Shown: one piece after another, positions 17,451 to 26,338 of the stretch | Position numbering within the stretch: the stretch's first letter is position 1 | Layout: each line of letters opens with the position of its first letter | From: Saprospiraceae bacterium | GTDB taxonomy: Bacteria > Bacteroidota > Bacteroidia > Chitinophagales > Saprospiraceae | Assembly: GCA_019694295.1 (NCBI GenBank) | Contig: JAIBCG010000021.1 | Span: 1 to 45,279 of the forward strand | Reading direction: 5' to 3' | Length of the DNA: 45,279 nt | Notes under the pieces: model-generated | Databases searched by the model: none | What the model saw: the letters and a program-made list of their open reading frames with translations, nothing else | Told to the model about the DNA's origin: nothing | Made by a program: the position numbers and the translations under genes

Positions 17451-18500
17451 ATGAATGCTTCTTTGGTAAAAATAAACCAGACACTCCTCTTCATCATCCT
17501 CACAGGTCTGATACTGTATTTTGGGAAACCCCTTTTGATGCCCTTGAGTTTTTCATTACTAATAGCTTGTGTTCTATATCCATTCAGCAAATGGCTCGAA
17601 CTGCATAGATTTCCGAAAGTCCTTGCCATAACCATCAGTCTCAGTATGTTGGGTGTATTACTTGTTATCATCGGGGCACTTTTTGTACGGATTATTGCGG
17701 CATTTACCTTAAAATGGCCATTACTCGAAAAAAAACTGCTCACACTCATAAATACCATCAGCGAATTCTTCATCTCCGACCTACAGATAAGTTTTGTACA
17801 ACAAGAACTCTGGTTGAGCAATGCGCTTGACAAACTGCCGGAATTCATTCTACCTATACTCAAAAATGTCCTTTACGAATCGTCCGTTGGTTTGGTACTC
17901 ATTATTTTGATACCAATATTTTCAGGTTTAATTTTGTATTATCGTCGGCGGTTGGTCAATTCTTTGTTTAGTTTATTCCCGACAGTGGGCGAAGAAATCA
18001 TTACCCAAATTATACGTAAAACCATTGATACTTACTACAACTTCATCAAAGGCATGTTGTTGGTATATCTGATTGTAGGTGCCCTCAATAGTGTAGGATT
18101 GCTTATCATAGGCATACCCGATGCATTTGTATATGGTTTTCTTGTAGCCATCATGACTTTCATCCCATATATAGGCATAATAATAGCAGCAGCCTTGCCA
18201 GTCTCAGTAGCTTGGATCACATTCGAAAATCCGGTTTACCCATTTATGGTGATTCTATTGTTCACCATCGTCCAGTATCTTGAAGCCAATGTGATCTTTC
18301 CTTTTGCCGTGAGTAGCAAGCTCAATGTAAATGCTCTGGCAACACTTGCTATGATTCTGTTGGGTGGTATGTTCTGGGGTGGGAGCGGCATGATATTGTT
18401 TGTACCGTTTGCTGCCATTATCAAAATAGTAGCTGACAATCTCAAGGCGAATAATGTGATTTCGATATTATTCGGCGAAGATAAAAAACTGGACAGGTAA
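17451..18500 (+). CDS. AI-2E family transporter
   Basis: A 349-residue polytopic membrane protein with the family pattern: paired N-terminal helices (LLFIILTGLILYFGKPLLMP), a further helix, a soluble amphipathic stretch (about 90-140), then five or more C-terminal helices with IGIPDAFVYGFLVAIMTFIPYIG and LGGMFWGGSGMILFVPFAAI. The family includes TqsA (autoinducer-2 export) and Na+/H+ antiporters, so the substrate here is unknown. The ATG at 17451 follows the phosphatase gene by 25 bp. It ends 8 bp from the convergent rnhB. Confidence 0.9.
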   Translation: MNASLVKINQTLLFIILTGLILYFGKPLLMPLSFSLLIACVLYPFSKWLELHRFPKVLAITISLSMLGVLLVIIGALFVRIIAAFTLKWPLLEKKLLTLINTISEFFISDLQISFVQQELWLSNALDKLPEFILPILKNVLYESSVGLVLIILIPIFSGLILYYRRRLVNSLFSLFPTVGEEIITQIIRKTIDTYYNFIKGMLLVYLIVGALNSVGLLIIGIPDAFVYGFLVAIMTFIPYIGIIIAAALPVSVAWITFENPVYPFMVILLFTIVQYLEANVIFPFAVSSKLNVNALATLAMILLGGMFWGGSGMILFVPFAAIIKIVADNLKANNVISILFGEDKKLDR

Positions 18501-18508
18501 ACAGTATC

Positions 18509-19120
18509 TCATTCATGAAATAACCTGAGCTGAGGCTCCTCTGGCAGAAGGCGGAATGACTTTCTGTGATGAATGGTAATACCATGCACTTCTATAGCTA
18601 GTCGGTGATCTGTAGTCGGATATCCTTTGTTATTGTTCCATAAGTATTGATGGTGTTGCTGATGAAGAGTCAGCATCTGATCATCACGGTAGGTTTTAGC
18701 CAAAATGGAAGCCGCAGCTATCGATGCATACAAAGCATCGCCCTTAACAATGCAACTGTAGCCTATACCGGCAGTAGTGTCCTTGAATCGATTCCCGTCT
18801 ATCAACAAATGTTGTGGTCTGATTTTCAGTTTATTTACGGCCTCATTCATGGCTAAAAATGTGGCATTCAGAATATTTACCTCATCTATTACATCTGGGT
18901 CTATAAAACTTACAGCCCAGGCGACTGCCTCATGTTCTATGATTTGACGAAGCGCATAACGGTCTGAAGCTTTCAATTTCTTCGAATCATTCAACAATGG
19001 ATGGGCAAAATCTTCCGGCAGGATGACGGCAGCTGCCACCACCGGACCTGCAAGACACCCACGTCCGGCCTCATCAACACCGGCCTCCGCTCTTCCTTTT
19101 TGTAGAAATGGATATAACAT
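18509..19120 (-). CDS. rnhB: ribonuclease HII
   Basis: A 203-residue enzyme that cuts RNA in RNA/DNA hybrids and starts removal of misincorporated ribonucleotides. The type 2 RNase H motif GVDEAGRGCLAGPVVAAAV gives catalytic Asp16 and Glu17. LLIDGNRF near 105-112 supplies the third Asp, and SILAKTYRD the fourth. DSKKLKASDR is also typical. Length is normal. It is followed 15 bp upstream, on the same strand, by panC, so the two may form a panC-rnhB unit. Confidence 0.96.
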   Translation of the reverse strand: MLYPFLQKGRAEAGVDEAGRGCLAGPVVAAAVILPEDFAHPLLNDSKKLKASDRYALRQIIEHEAVAWAVSFIDPDVIDEVNILNATFLAMNEAVNKLKIRPQHLLIDGNRFKDTTAGIGYSCIVKGDALYASIAAASILAKTYRDDQMLTLHQQHHQYLWNNNKGYPTTDHRLAIEVHGITIHHRKSFRLLPEEPQLRLFHE

Positions 19121-19135
19121 GGTGTGCTTGAAGAG

Positions 19136-19990
19136 TTATTCTGTCTCGTCTTTGATAATAATATTGTCTATGAGGCGTACTTCCCCTACCCAGCAAGCAA
19201 CACATGCAACAATGTAGTCGCTGTCTTGTATAGAATTAAGCTTTTGGAGCGTAATGCCGTCCACTATATCAAAATATTCAGGCTTAAAATCAGTACGAGT
19301 AAGTTTTTTCATAGCTTTTAAAGAAATATCGTCAAAATTCAAAGACGAAGCATTTTTTTTTGCCCACTTCAATGTTTTATAAATGAGCGTTGCTTCTTTT
19401 CTATGTTCGGATGTTAACCTTATGTTTCGGCTACTTTTGGCGAGTCCATCCTTTTCTCTGAAAGTGGCCCCAGTCACTAGTTCAGTATTGCGGCCGGTAA
19501 GTCGGAGCATTGCCCTTACAATGGTAAGTTGTTGAAAGTCTTTCTGGCCCATAAATAATTTATCGGGTTGTAAAATCTCCAGAAGCCTGTCAACGACCTG
19601 TGCCATACCGTCGAAGTGTCCCGGTCTGAAAAAGCCCTCCATCACTTTGTCAAGTTGGCCAAAGTCAAATTTTTTCTTGTCAGACGAGCCATTAGGATAA
19701 ATTTCATCAACCTCAGGCAAAAAAAGTACATCACAATTTGCATCTTCTAGAATTTCGATATCATGTGCCACCGGGCGTGGATATTTTTTCAGATCATTCG
19801 GGTCATTGAACTGAGTAGGGTTGACGAAGATCGAGCAAATTGTATAATCTGTTTCGGATTTGCTTTGTTTGATAAGTGAAATGTGTCCGCTATGCAGAGC
19901 GCCCATAGTTGGTATAAATCCTGTAAGTCCCGAAGATTTCTTTTCGTTGATTATTTTCTGCAGTGCCTCTACAGTATGAATGATCAGCAT
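19136..19990 (-). CDS. panC: pantoate--beta-alanine ligase
   Basis: A 284-residue enzyme that joins pantoate and beta-alanine with ATP to make pantothenate, the coenzyme A precursor. The nucleotide-binding HxGH motif is at residues 33-36 (PTMGALHSGH), the family motif MGQKDFQQ lies near 145, and the KMSKS-like loop is KDGLAKSSRN. The length is typical and complete. In many Bacteroidota panC is divergent from a glycogen-synthase-like gene, as here (140 bp apart). panD, often next to it, is not in this window. Confidence 0.96.
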   Translation of the reverse strand: MLIIHTVEALQKIINEKKSSGLTGFIPTMGALHSGHISLIKQSKSETDYTICSIFVNPTQFNDPNDLKKYPRPVAHDIEILEDANCDVLFLPEVDEIYPNGSSDKKKFDFGQLDKVMEGFFRPGHFDGMAQVVDRLLEILQPDKLFMGQKDFQQLTIVRAMLRLTGRNTELVTGATFREKDGLAKSSRNIRLTSEHRKEATLIYKTLKWAKKNASSLNFDDISLKAMKKLTRTDFKPEYFDIVDGITLQKLNSIQDSDYIVACVACWVGEVRLIDNIIIKDETE

Positions 19991-20082
19991 AATATTTAGT
20001 TAAAGAGCGTTAAAATTATAGTTTAGTCCACTAATTTTCAGTAATAAAAGCACAATATTTAAAAAAACTGCATTATTATTCG

Positions 20083-20090
20083 TACTTTTG
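20083..20090 (+). promoter_or_regulatory. -7 promoter box for the glycogen-synthase-like gene
   Basis: TACTTTTG matches TAnnTTTG in the panC/glycogen-synthase-like divergent region, 40 bp before the ATG at 20131. The region 19 bp upstream is A-rich without a TTTG, so only the -7 box is supported. Confidence 0.45.
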
Positions 20091-20130
20091 TGGGCATTTT
20101 TTATTTAAAGTATCTACAGAATAAATTTCA

Positions 20131-20949
20131 ATGAGTAAAAAGCGTTTGTTAATTGTAACCCAAGAATTATCACCATACACCGAAGACACCCTTATTTCAG
20201 AATTGGCAGGAAAACTTCCTTTGTATTTGAATGAAAAAGGATATGAAATACGAATTCTGATGCCTAAGTTTGGTTCCATAAATGAAAGACGACACAGACT
20301 ACACGAAGTAGTAAGACTTTCAGGAATGAACATCATTGTAGATGATGATGATTATCCACTGATTATCAAAGTGGCATCATTACCTGGTGCAAGATTGCAG
20401 GTTTATTTCCTTGATAATGATGAGTTTTTCAAAAGAAAAAGTATGTTTACCGATGATGATGGCAATGCTTACACAGACAATACCGACCGGATGGTATTCT
20501 TCTGTAAGGGTGTCATCGAAACTGTCAGAAAGTTTGGTTGGTCGCCAGATGTTATCCATTGCCATGGTTGGATGACATCGCTGATACCGGCTTTCATACG
20601 CAGCGGCTACAAGAACGATCCTGTATTCAGTAGTTCTACTCTAGTATATACGGCTTATCCGCATGAAATGGACAATGCACTTCAAGCCACCTTCATGGAC
20701 AAAGCACTCATTTCGCACATTGAAAAAGAAGATCTTGAAGGATATTTTACAAATGATCAGTTACTTGTTGACAAAGGTGCCATGCAGTTTTCGGATGCTG
20801 TGGTAAAAGGCAGCGCTGAACTGTCCGAAGACGTTCTTAAAGAAATCGAAAAAAACGGCAAGCCAATTTTGGATTTTTCGGAAGAGAATTATCCTGCAAG
20901 CCATGCTGAATTCTATAAGCAGTTACTTGCCCAGATAGCTACTTCTTGA
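20131..20949 (+). CDS. glycogen/starch synthase N-terminal domain protein (half-length)
   Basis: A 272-residue protein matching only the GT5 N-terminal half of glycogen synthase (LPLYLNEKGYEIRILMPKFGSINERRH; DVIHCHGWMTSLIPAFIR; STLVYTAYPH). Full-length glycogen synthases are about 480 residues. The GT1-type C-terminal half with the ADP-glucose-binding and catalytic ExxxxxxxE region is absent, and the N-terminal KxGG glucan/nucleotide loop is not recognisable (STYT-like replacement: SPYTEDTLISEL). Glucan synthesis is therefore doubtful. The short form next to panC and a DUF4270 lipoprotein gene is common in Bacteroidota, so this is a conserved paralogue rather than a broken gene. Function unknown. 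Confidence 0.82.
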   Translation: MSKKRLLIVTQELSPYTEDTLISELAGKLPLYLNEKGYEIRILMPKFGSINERRHRLHEVVRLSGMNIIVDDDDYPLIIKVASLPGARLQVYFLDNDEFFKRKSMFTDDDGNAYTDNTDRMVFFCKGVIETVRKFGWSPDVIHCHGWMTSLIPAFIRSGYKNDPVFSSSTLVYTAYPHEMDNALQATFMDKALISHIEKEDLEGYFTNDQLLVDKGAMQFSDAVVKGSAELSEDVLKEIEKNGKPILDFSEENYPASHAEFYKQLLAQIATS

Positions 20950-20978
20950 TTTTTTAATAAAATTTATCAATATTCCGT

Positions 20979-22331
20979 ATGAAGTTAGGGAATTTACTGA
21001 CCCTTGTTACAATTGTCTCACTATTGGCAGTTTCCTGTAACGATCCATTATTCTTAGGTAGCGATTTGCTGAAGCAAGATCAGGTAGGTCTGGGATATAC
21101 TGACACTATTAGTATGAACACCACTACCATTAGACAGGACACATTCCAGGTTTACAACCCATCAGTCAAACTCATTGATGCATTTCTGGTAGGCAACTAT
21201 AACGACACGCATTTTGGCAAAACAAAGGCCACGACCTACCTACAGTACAGGCTCGGCACTACCCAATTTCCTGATTTTACCAATACAAAATTCGACAGTC
21301 TGGTACTCGGGATGGTATATGACACACTCAAAGTATATGGTGACTATGCAAAAGAGACCACCCTCAATGTATTTGCGCTCAATGAAAGTATGGTCTCTAC
21401 CTCTTCGTATGTGTCCGACAAATCATTCAATGCAGACCCTTCGCCTATCGGTACCCTCACCTTTATCCCTAACCCAACCCAAAAGATCAGTTTTACTGAA
21501 TATCATAGTGGTGTCAAAGATACCATCAACACCAACCAAATGCGCATACGTCTGAGTGACCAACTCGGGATGCAGCTGATGAGTGCACCTGATTCTGTTT
21601 ATAAGACGAATGACAATTTCCTGAAATTTTTCAAAGGAATAAAAATAAGTGCCCAATCAGAAAACAACGGGATGCTTTCATTCCTTCCACTGGACCTCAG
21701 ATCAAAAATTTCACTCTTTTATTCTCGTAATGATACTTCATTTCAATATGATTTTATCGTTTCATCACTTAGTGCACGTACCGTAGCATTCGAACACGAT
21801 TATGCCGGCGCTTTTGTAGAAAAATATATCAATAGTAGCAATAAATCAGATTCGCTTGCCTTCTTACAGGGTATGCAGGGTACTTTGGTTAAGGTAGAGA
21901 TGCCTTACATAACCGCATTAAAAGATAAAATTGTCAATAAGGCAGAGCTAAATATTTATGTAAAAGAATTTGCAGGCGAAAGTCCTTTGTTCAGGTCTGT
22001 AGCAAATGTATTATTATCAGAAAAAAAAGATAGCGGAAAATTTGTCTCAATAAATGATGTACTGGTAGCCATTTCGGTAGGTGGTGAATCCGGATTGTCA
22101 AAGTTTTTTGGCGGCACACTTGTAGAAGAATCCGTTAATGGCCAAAAGAGATTGAAATACAAAATGGATATTTCATCACATATTCAGAAAATGATAAAGG
22201 GCAGTGTAGATCAATCACTTTACCTTACAGTATATAGACGCGGAGAGTCTGCCAATCGTGTTGCTTTATACGGGACCGGCAGTGTGCTTCCGCCTCAGTT
22301 GAAGATAACATTTACAGACTCTATTCAATAA
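20979..22331 (+). CDS. DUF4270 family lipoprotein
   Basis: A 450-residue exported protein. The signal peptide ends in a lipobox with LAVSC near residues 16-20, so it is probably acylated at Cys20. DUF4270 features are the opening NDPLFLGSDLL, TTTIRQDTFQVY, a YLLGxYND-like DAFLVGNYNDTHFG strand and C-terminal LYLTVYRRGESANRVALYGTG. Members are restricted to Bacteroidota, of unknown function, probably surface or periplasmic beta-rich proteins. It lies 29 bp after the glycogen-synthase-like gene and 19 bp before glmS. This order is conserved in the phylum, suggesting co-transcription with amino-sugar synthesis. Confidence 0.9.
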   Translation: MKLGNLLTLVTIVSLLAVSCNDPLFLGSDLLKQDQVGLGYTDTISMNTTTIRQDTFQVYNPSVKLIDAFLVGNYNDTHFGKTKATTYLQYRLGTTQFPDFTNTKFDSLVLGMVYDTLKVYGDYAKETTLNVFALNESMVSTSSYVSDKSFNADPSPIGTLTFIPNPTQKISFTEYHSGVKDTINTNQMRIRLSDQLGMQLMSAPDSVYKTNDNFLKFFKGIKISAQSENNGMLSFLPLDLRSKISLFYSRNDTSFQYDFIVSSLSARTVAFEHDYAGAFVEKYINSSNKSDSLAFLQGMQGTLVKVEMPYITALKDKIVNKAELNIYVKEFAGESPLFRSVANVLLSEKKDSGKFVSINDVLVAISVGGESGLSKFFGGTLVEESVNGQKRLKYKMDISSHIQKMIKGSVDQSLYLTVYRRGESANRVALYGTGSVLPPQLKITFTDSIQ

Positions 22332-22350
22332 CCTCTCAACATCTACTACC

Positions 22351-24189
22351 ATGTGCGGAATAGTTGCATATATTGGCAATAAACCAGCTTATCCAATAAT
22401 GATAAAGGGATTGCACCGTCTTGAATACCGTGGTTATGACAGTGCCGGTATCGCTTTGCTCAATGGATCCTTGACCATCATACGCCGTAAAGGAAAAGTT
22501 AAAGAGCTTGAGGATTTTGCTGAAGGTCAAAATCTTGTTGGTACTGTAGGAATAGGGCATACCAGATGGGCAACCCACGGCAAACCGGATGACCGAAATG
22601 CACACCCACACTTGTCCGGCAACGGCCGCCTGACACTGGTACACAATGGCATCATCGAAAACTACGATACGCTTAAAAAAGCACTTGAAAAGCTCGGCCA
22701 CGAATTTACAAGCGAAACAGACACGGAGGTATTGGTACATCTTATTGAAGAGCTTCAGTCAAGAGATAATCTTCCTATAGAAGAAGCCGTAAGAGTTGCA
22801 TTACAAAAAGTAGTAGGTGCTTATGCCATAGTCGTTATTGATAAAGAAGACCCCGAAAAACTCGTAGCAGCCAGAAAGGCAAGTCCGCTGGTCATAGGTA
22901 TTGGTAATGATGATTTCTACATAGCATCAGATGCCACGCCTATCATCGAATACACTAAAAAAGTTGTGTATCTGAATGATGAAGAGATAGCAGTTGTAAA
23001 AAAAGACGGCAACTTACAGATATTTACCATTAACAATGAATTGCAAAAACCTAAAGTACAGGAACTCGATATGGAAATCGAACGACTGGAAAAAGCCGGT
23101 TATGATTCATTTATGCTTAAGGAAATATATGAACAGCCACAGACTATAGCAGATGCTATGCGCGGAAGGATGAATGCAGGCGAAAGCTGGATAAGACTTG
23201 GAGGCATTGCAGAGTATGCCAATAAAATGGTGAATGCCAAACGTTTTATTATAGTAGCATGTGGTACATCATGGCACGCAGGTCTCATCGCCGAATATCT
23301 TTTTGAAGACCTGGCACGAATACCTGTTGAGGTCGAATATGCTTCTGAATTCAGATACCGCAATCCGATTATCAATGAAAATGATGTGGTCATTGCCTTG
23401 TCCCAATCTGGAGAAACAGCCGATACACTGGCTGCGCTCGAATTGGCAAGAGAAAAAGGCGCCCTTATATACGGCATAGTTAATGTGGTCGGCTCATCTA
23501 TATCCCGACTGACAGATGCGGGATCTTATATCCATGCCGGGCCGGAGATTGGTGTTGCATCTACCAAGGCCTTTACAGGACAACTGACACTGCTGACACT
23601 GATGGCACTCAAGATTGCTCACCTCAAAGGCAACATTACCAATTCTTATTTTCACGAATTATTGACAGAGTTGGAAAACATTCCGGCAAAAATTGAAAGA
23701 ATCCTCGAAAAATCACCGAAAATAGAATACATTGCCGGCGAATTTAAGAATACAAACAATGCACTTTATCTGGGACGTGGGTACAATTTCCCGGTTGCAT
23801 TGGAAGGTGCATTGAAGCTCAAGGAAATATCCTACATCCATGCCGAAGGCTATCCTGCTGCCGAAATGAAACACGGACCAATAGCCTTGATAGATGAAAA
23901 CATGCCGGTAATAGTGATAGCCAATAACAAAAGCGCTTATGAGAAAATAGCAAGTAACATTCAGGAAGTAAAAGCCAGGAAAGGTGTAGTTATAGCTATT
24001 GTAGAAGAAGGTGATGACTTTATTAAAAATATGGCAGACTACACAATCGAAATAACTGCAACAGAAGAACCGCTTTCTCCGTTATTATCGGTCATTCCTC
24101 TTCAATTGCTCGCATATTATATTGCTATACAAAGAGGCTGCAATGTTGATCAACCCCGCAATCTCGCAAAATCAGTAACTGTAGAATAA
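22351..24189 (+). CDS. glmS: glutamine--fructose-6-phosphate transaminase (isomerizing)
   Basis: A 612-residue enzyme that makes glucosamine-6-phosphate from fructose-6-phosphate and glutamine, the first committed step to UDP-GlcNAc. The N-terminal glutaminase domain begins MCGIVAYIG with nucleophile Cys2, followed by HRLEYRGYDSAGIAL and GHTRWATHG. Two SIS domains follow (ACGTSWHAG; SQSGETADTLAAL; GPEIGVASTKAFT; YLGRGYNFPVALEGALKLKEISYIHAE). The C-terminus ends NLAKSVTVE as in the family. Length is normal. Only 19 bp separate it from the DUF4270 gene, so there is no room for a glmS ribozyme. Confidence 0.97.
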   Translation: MCGIVAYIGNKPAYPIMIKGLHRLEYRGYDSAGIALLNGSLTIIRRKGKVKELEDFAEGQNLVGTVGIGHTRWATHGKPDDRNAHPHLSGNGRLTLVHNGIIENYDTLKKALEKLGHEFTSETDTEVLVHLIEELQSRDNLPIEEAVRVALQKVVGAYAIVVIDKEDPEKLVAARKASPLVIGIGNDDFYIASDATPIIEYTKKVVYLNDEEIAVVKKDGNLQIFTINNELQKPKVQELDMEIERLEKAGYDSFMLKEIYEQPQTIADAMRGRMNAGESWIRLGGIAEYANKMVNAKRFIIVACGTSWHAGLIAEYLFEDLARIPVEVEYASEFRYRNPIINENDVVIALSQSGETADTLAALELAREKGALIYGIVNVVGSSISRLTDAGSYIHAGPEIGVASTKAFTGQLTLLTLMALKIAHLKGNITNSYFHELLTELENIPAKIERILEKSPKIEYIAGEFKNTNNALYLGRGYNFPVALEGALKLKEISYIHAEGYPAAEMKHGPIALIDENMPVIVIANNKSAYEKIASNIQEVKARKGVVIAIVEEGDDFIKNMADYTIEITATEEPLSPLLSVIPLQLLAYYIAIQRGCNVDQPRNLAKSVTVE

Positions 24190-24195
24190 AAACTT

Positions 24196-24915
24196 ATGTC
24201 AACAACCAATATTTTAAAACTCGAATATAACTCTACCAAAGACTCTCTGGTGTTGCCAGAATACGGTAGAAATATCCACCTGATGATACAGTACGCCAAA
24301 ACCGTTGCTGATTATGAAAAAAGATCTGCCTATATCAATGCCATTATCGAGCTAATGTACCAGATGTCTCCGCTCAATAAAAATGTGGAGAACTTCAGAG
24401 ATCGCTTGTGGAATCACCTTTATGAAATAGCCGGTTATGACTTAGATGTACTGCCTCCGAGTGGAATAAAACCTGAACCTGAAGCAGCTCAAAAAGCTAC
24501 CTACAATATCACCTACCCGAAATCTGACTCTAAACTCAGACATTATGGCCACAATGTTAAGAAACTTATTGCCAAAGCACTCGAGACAGATGATGAAGCA
24601 AAAAAAGAGGGATTGGTAAATACCATTGGTTCTTATATGAAGCTTGCTTTTAGAACATGGAACCGTGAGCATTACGTCACAGATGATGTAATAAAATCGG
24701 ACATCATTACCCTGTTTGACGGACAGCTAAGTCTGGAGGAAGATAAAGTCTTTGACAATATAAAACCTGCCAACACCAACATGCAGCAAAGACGCTACAC
24801 CCAAGGTCAAAATCGGAAAAGACCGCAAAATGGCAACCGAAACAATCAAAATTATAACCGAAACCGCCCGAATAGCAATACCAACCAAGGAAACCGCAAC
24901 AAGTGGAGGAAATAA
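24196..24915 (+). CDS. DUF4290 family protein
   Basis: A 239-residue cytosolic protein. The conserved DUF4290 part covers residues 1 to about 185 (EYGRNIHLMIQYAKTVADYEKR, NFRDRLWNHLYEIAGYDLDV, RHYGHNVKKLI, LAFRTWNREHYVTD). The last 45 residues are a low-complexity Arg/Asn/Gln tail, probably disordered and possibly nucleic-acid binding. The family is limited to Bacteroidota and lies directly upstream of murA in many genomes, as here (75 bp). It starts 6 bp after glmS, so it is likely co-transcribed with it. Function unknown. Confidence 0.9.
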   Translation: MSTTNILKLEYNSTKDSLVLPEYGRNIHLMIQYAKTVADYEKRSAYINAIIELMYQMSPLNKNVENFRDRLWNHLYEIAGYDLDVLPPSGIKPEPEAAQKATYNITYPKSDSKLRHYGHNVKKLIAKALETDDEAKKEGLVNTIGSYMKLAFRTWNREHYVTDDVIKSDIITLFDGQLSLEEDKVFDNIKPANTNMQQRRYTQGQNRKRPQNGNRNNQNYNRNRPNSNTNQGNRNKWRK

Positions 24916-24990
24916 TTGATAAGACCCGAAGCTAAAATTCATTCAAGGTTCTGTTTTCCGGTTCAATAACCGTAACTTCGCATCTGCAAA

Positions 24991-26322
24991 ATGAAATTTA
25001 ATATGTCAGCAGAAGCATTTGAAGTAGAAGGTGGACACAGACTTAAAGGTGTACTTGTACCACAGGGAGCCAAAAATGAAGCACTCCAGGTAATATGTGT
25101 GCCACTGCTCACAAATGAAAAAGTAACTATCCATAATATACCGGACATCCTTGATATCCGCCTTCAGCTTGAACTGCTCGAAGGCCTTGGTGTCAAATTG
25201 AAAAAGCTGGCACCCGGTTCGATCGAGTTTGATGCCAGCGGAGTGGATATTCGCTTTTTTGAATCAGACGATTACCTCATTAAGGCCAAAAGAATAAGAG
25301 GCTCAGTCATGTTGATGGGTGCTCTGCTCAATAGGTTTGGACGTGCTTTTTTGCCAAAGCCGGGTGGCGATAAGATAGGACGGCGCAGACTCGATACGCA
25401 TTTTATTGGTTTTGAAAAATTAGGCGCTACACTCGTCTATGATGAACAAAAAGACCATTACTTCCTCGATGGCACCAATCTAAAAGGCAATTATATTCTG
25501 ATGGATGAAATATCCGTTACCGGTACTGCTAACGTTATTTTTGCAGCAGTAAAAGCCCACGGTACTACTACCATTTACAATGCTGCCTGTGAGCCTTATG
25601 TACAACAATTGTGCAAAATGCTCAACCGGATGGGCGCCAGGATATCTGGTATCGGCTCCAATCTGCTGATAATAGAAGGTGTGACTACTCTCGGTGGTAC
25701 AGAACACACCTGCCTGCCGGATATGATAGAAATAGGCAGTTTTATAGGTCTGGCAGCAATGACCCAATCGGACATTACTATCAAAAATTGCAATATTAAC
25801 GAACTTGGCAACATCCTTCCAACTTTTGACCGGTTTGGTATAAGGATGGAAATAATCGGTGATGACATCCATATACCCGAGCAGGAAAAATATACAATCC
25901 GCAATTTTATAGACGGTAGTATTCTGACAGTGTATGACTCTCCATGGCCGGGTTTTACGCCAGACCTAATGAGTATTCTACTGGTGGTAGCCACGCAGGC
26001 AAAAGGGAGTGTTCTCATCCACCAAAAAATGTTCGAGAGCAGGTTATTCTTTGTAGATAAACTTATAGATATGGGTGCGCAGATAATATTGTGCGACCCT
26101 CACAGAGCTACTGTCATAGGTATCGACAGGGCTTATAAGCTCAAAGGTATAGAGATGACCTCACCTGATATCAGAGCTGGTGTATCATTACTTATTGCAG
26201 CTATGTCTGCCGAAGGGAAAAGCCTTATACACAACATCAACCAGATAGACAGAGGATACCAGCATATTGACGAAAGACTAAATGCCATCGGTGCACACAT
26301 CAGGCGAGTAAAGGTGCGGTAA
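24991..26322 (+). CDS. murA: UDP-N-acetylglucosamine 1-carboxyvinyltransferase (Asp variant)
   Basis: A 443-residue enolpyruvyl transferase that commits UDP-GlcNAc to peptidoglycan synthesis. Family motifs are PQGAKNEALQ (Lys28/Asn29 region), RIRGSVMLMGALLNRFG and DTHFIGFEKLGA. In the catalytic loop the usual PGGCxIG reads PGGDKIG, so the residue equivalent to E. coli Cys115 is Asp127. Cys-to-Asp MurA variants are known to stay active and to be insensitive to fosfomycin, which alkylates that Cys. The protein is otherwise complete. A TAACTTCG box at 24973-24980, one base off the TAnnTTTG consensus, may be its own promoter. The ATG at 25003 (MSAEAF) is an alternative start. Confidence 0.95.
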   Translation: MKFNMSAEAFEVEGGHRLKGVLVPQGAKNEALQVICVPLLTNEKVTIHNIPDILDIRLQLELLEGLGVKLKKLAPGSIEFDASGVDIRFFESDDYLIKAKRIRGSVMLMGALLNRFGRAFLPKPGGDKIGRRRLDTHFIGFEKLGATLVYDEQKDHYFLDGTNLKGNYILMDEISVTGTANVIFAAVKAHGTTTIYNAACEPYVQQLCKMLNRMGARISGIGSNLLIIEGVTTLGGTEHTCLPDMIEIGSFIGLAAMTQSDITIKNCNINELGNILPTFDRFGIRMEIIGDDIHIPEQEKYTIRNFIDGSILTVYDSPWPGFTPDLMSILLVVATQAKGSVLIHQKMFESRLFFVDKLIDMGAQIILCDPHRATVIGIDRAYKLKGIEMTSPDIRAGVSLLIAAMSAEGKSLIHNINQIDRGYQHIDERLNAIGAHIRRVKVR

Positions 26323-26338
26323 ATGCACTTCCTGACAG

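Noticed and set aside
22332-22350. glmS ribozyme upstream of glmS
   Set aside because: Only 19 bp separate glmS from the preceding gene, so there is no room for the ribozyme, which is mainly a Firmicutes feature.
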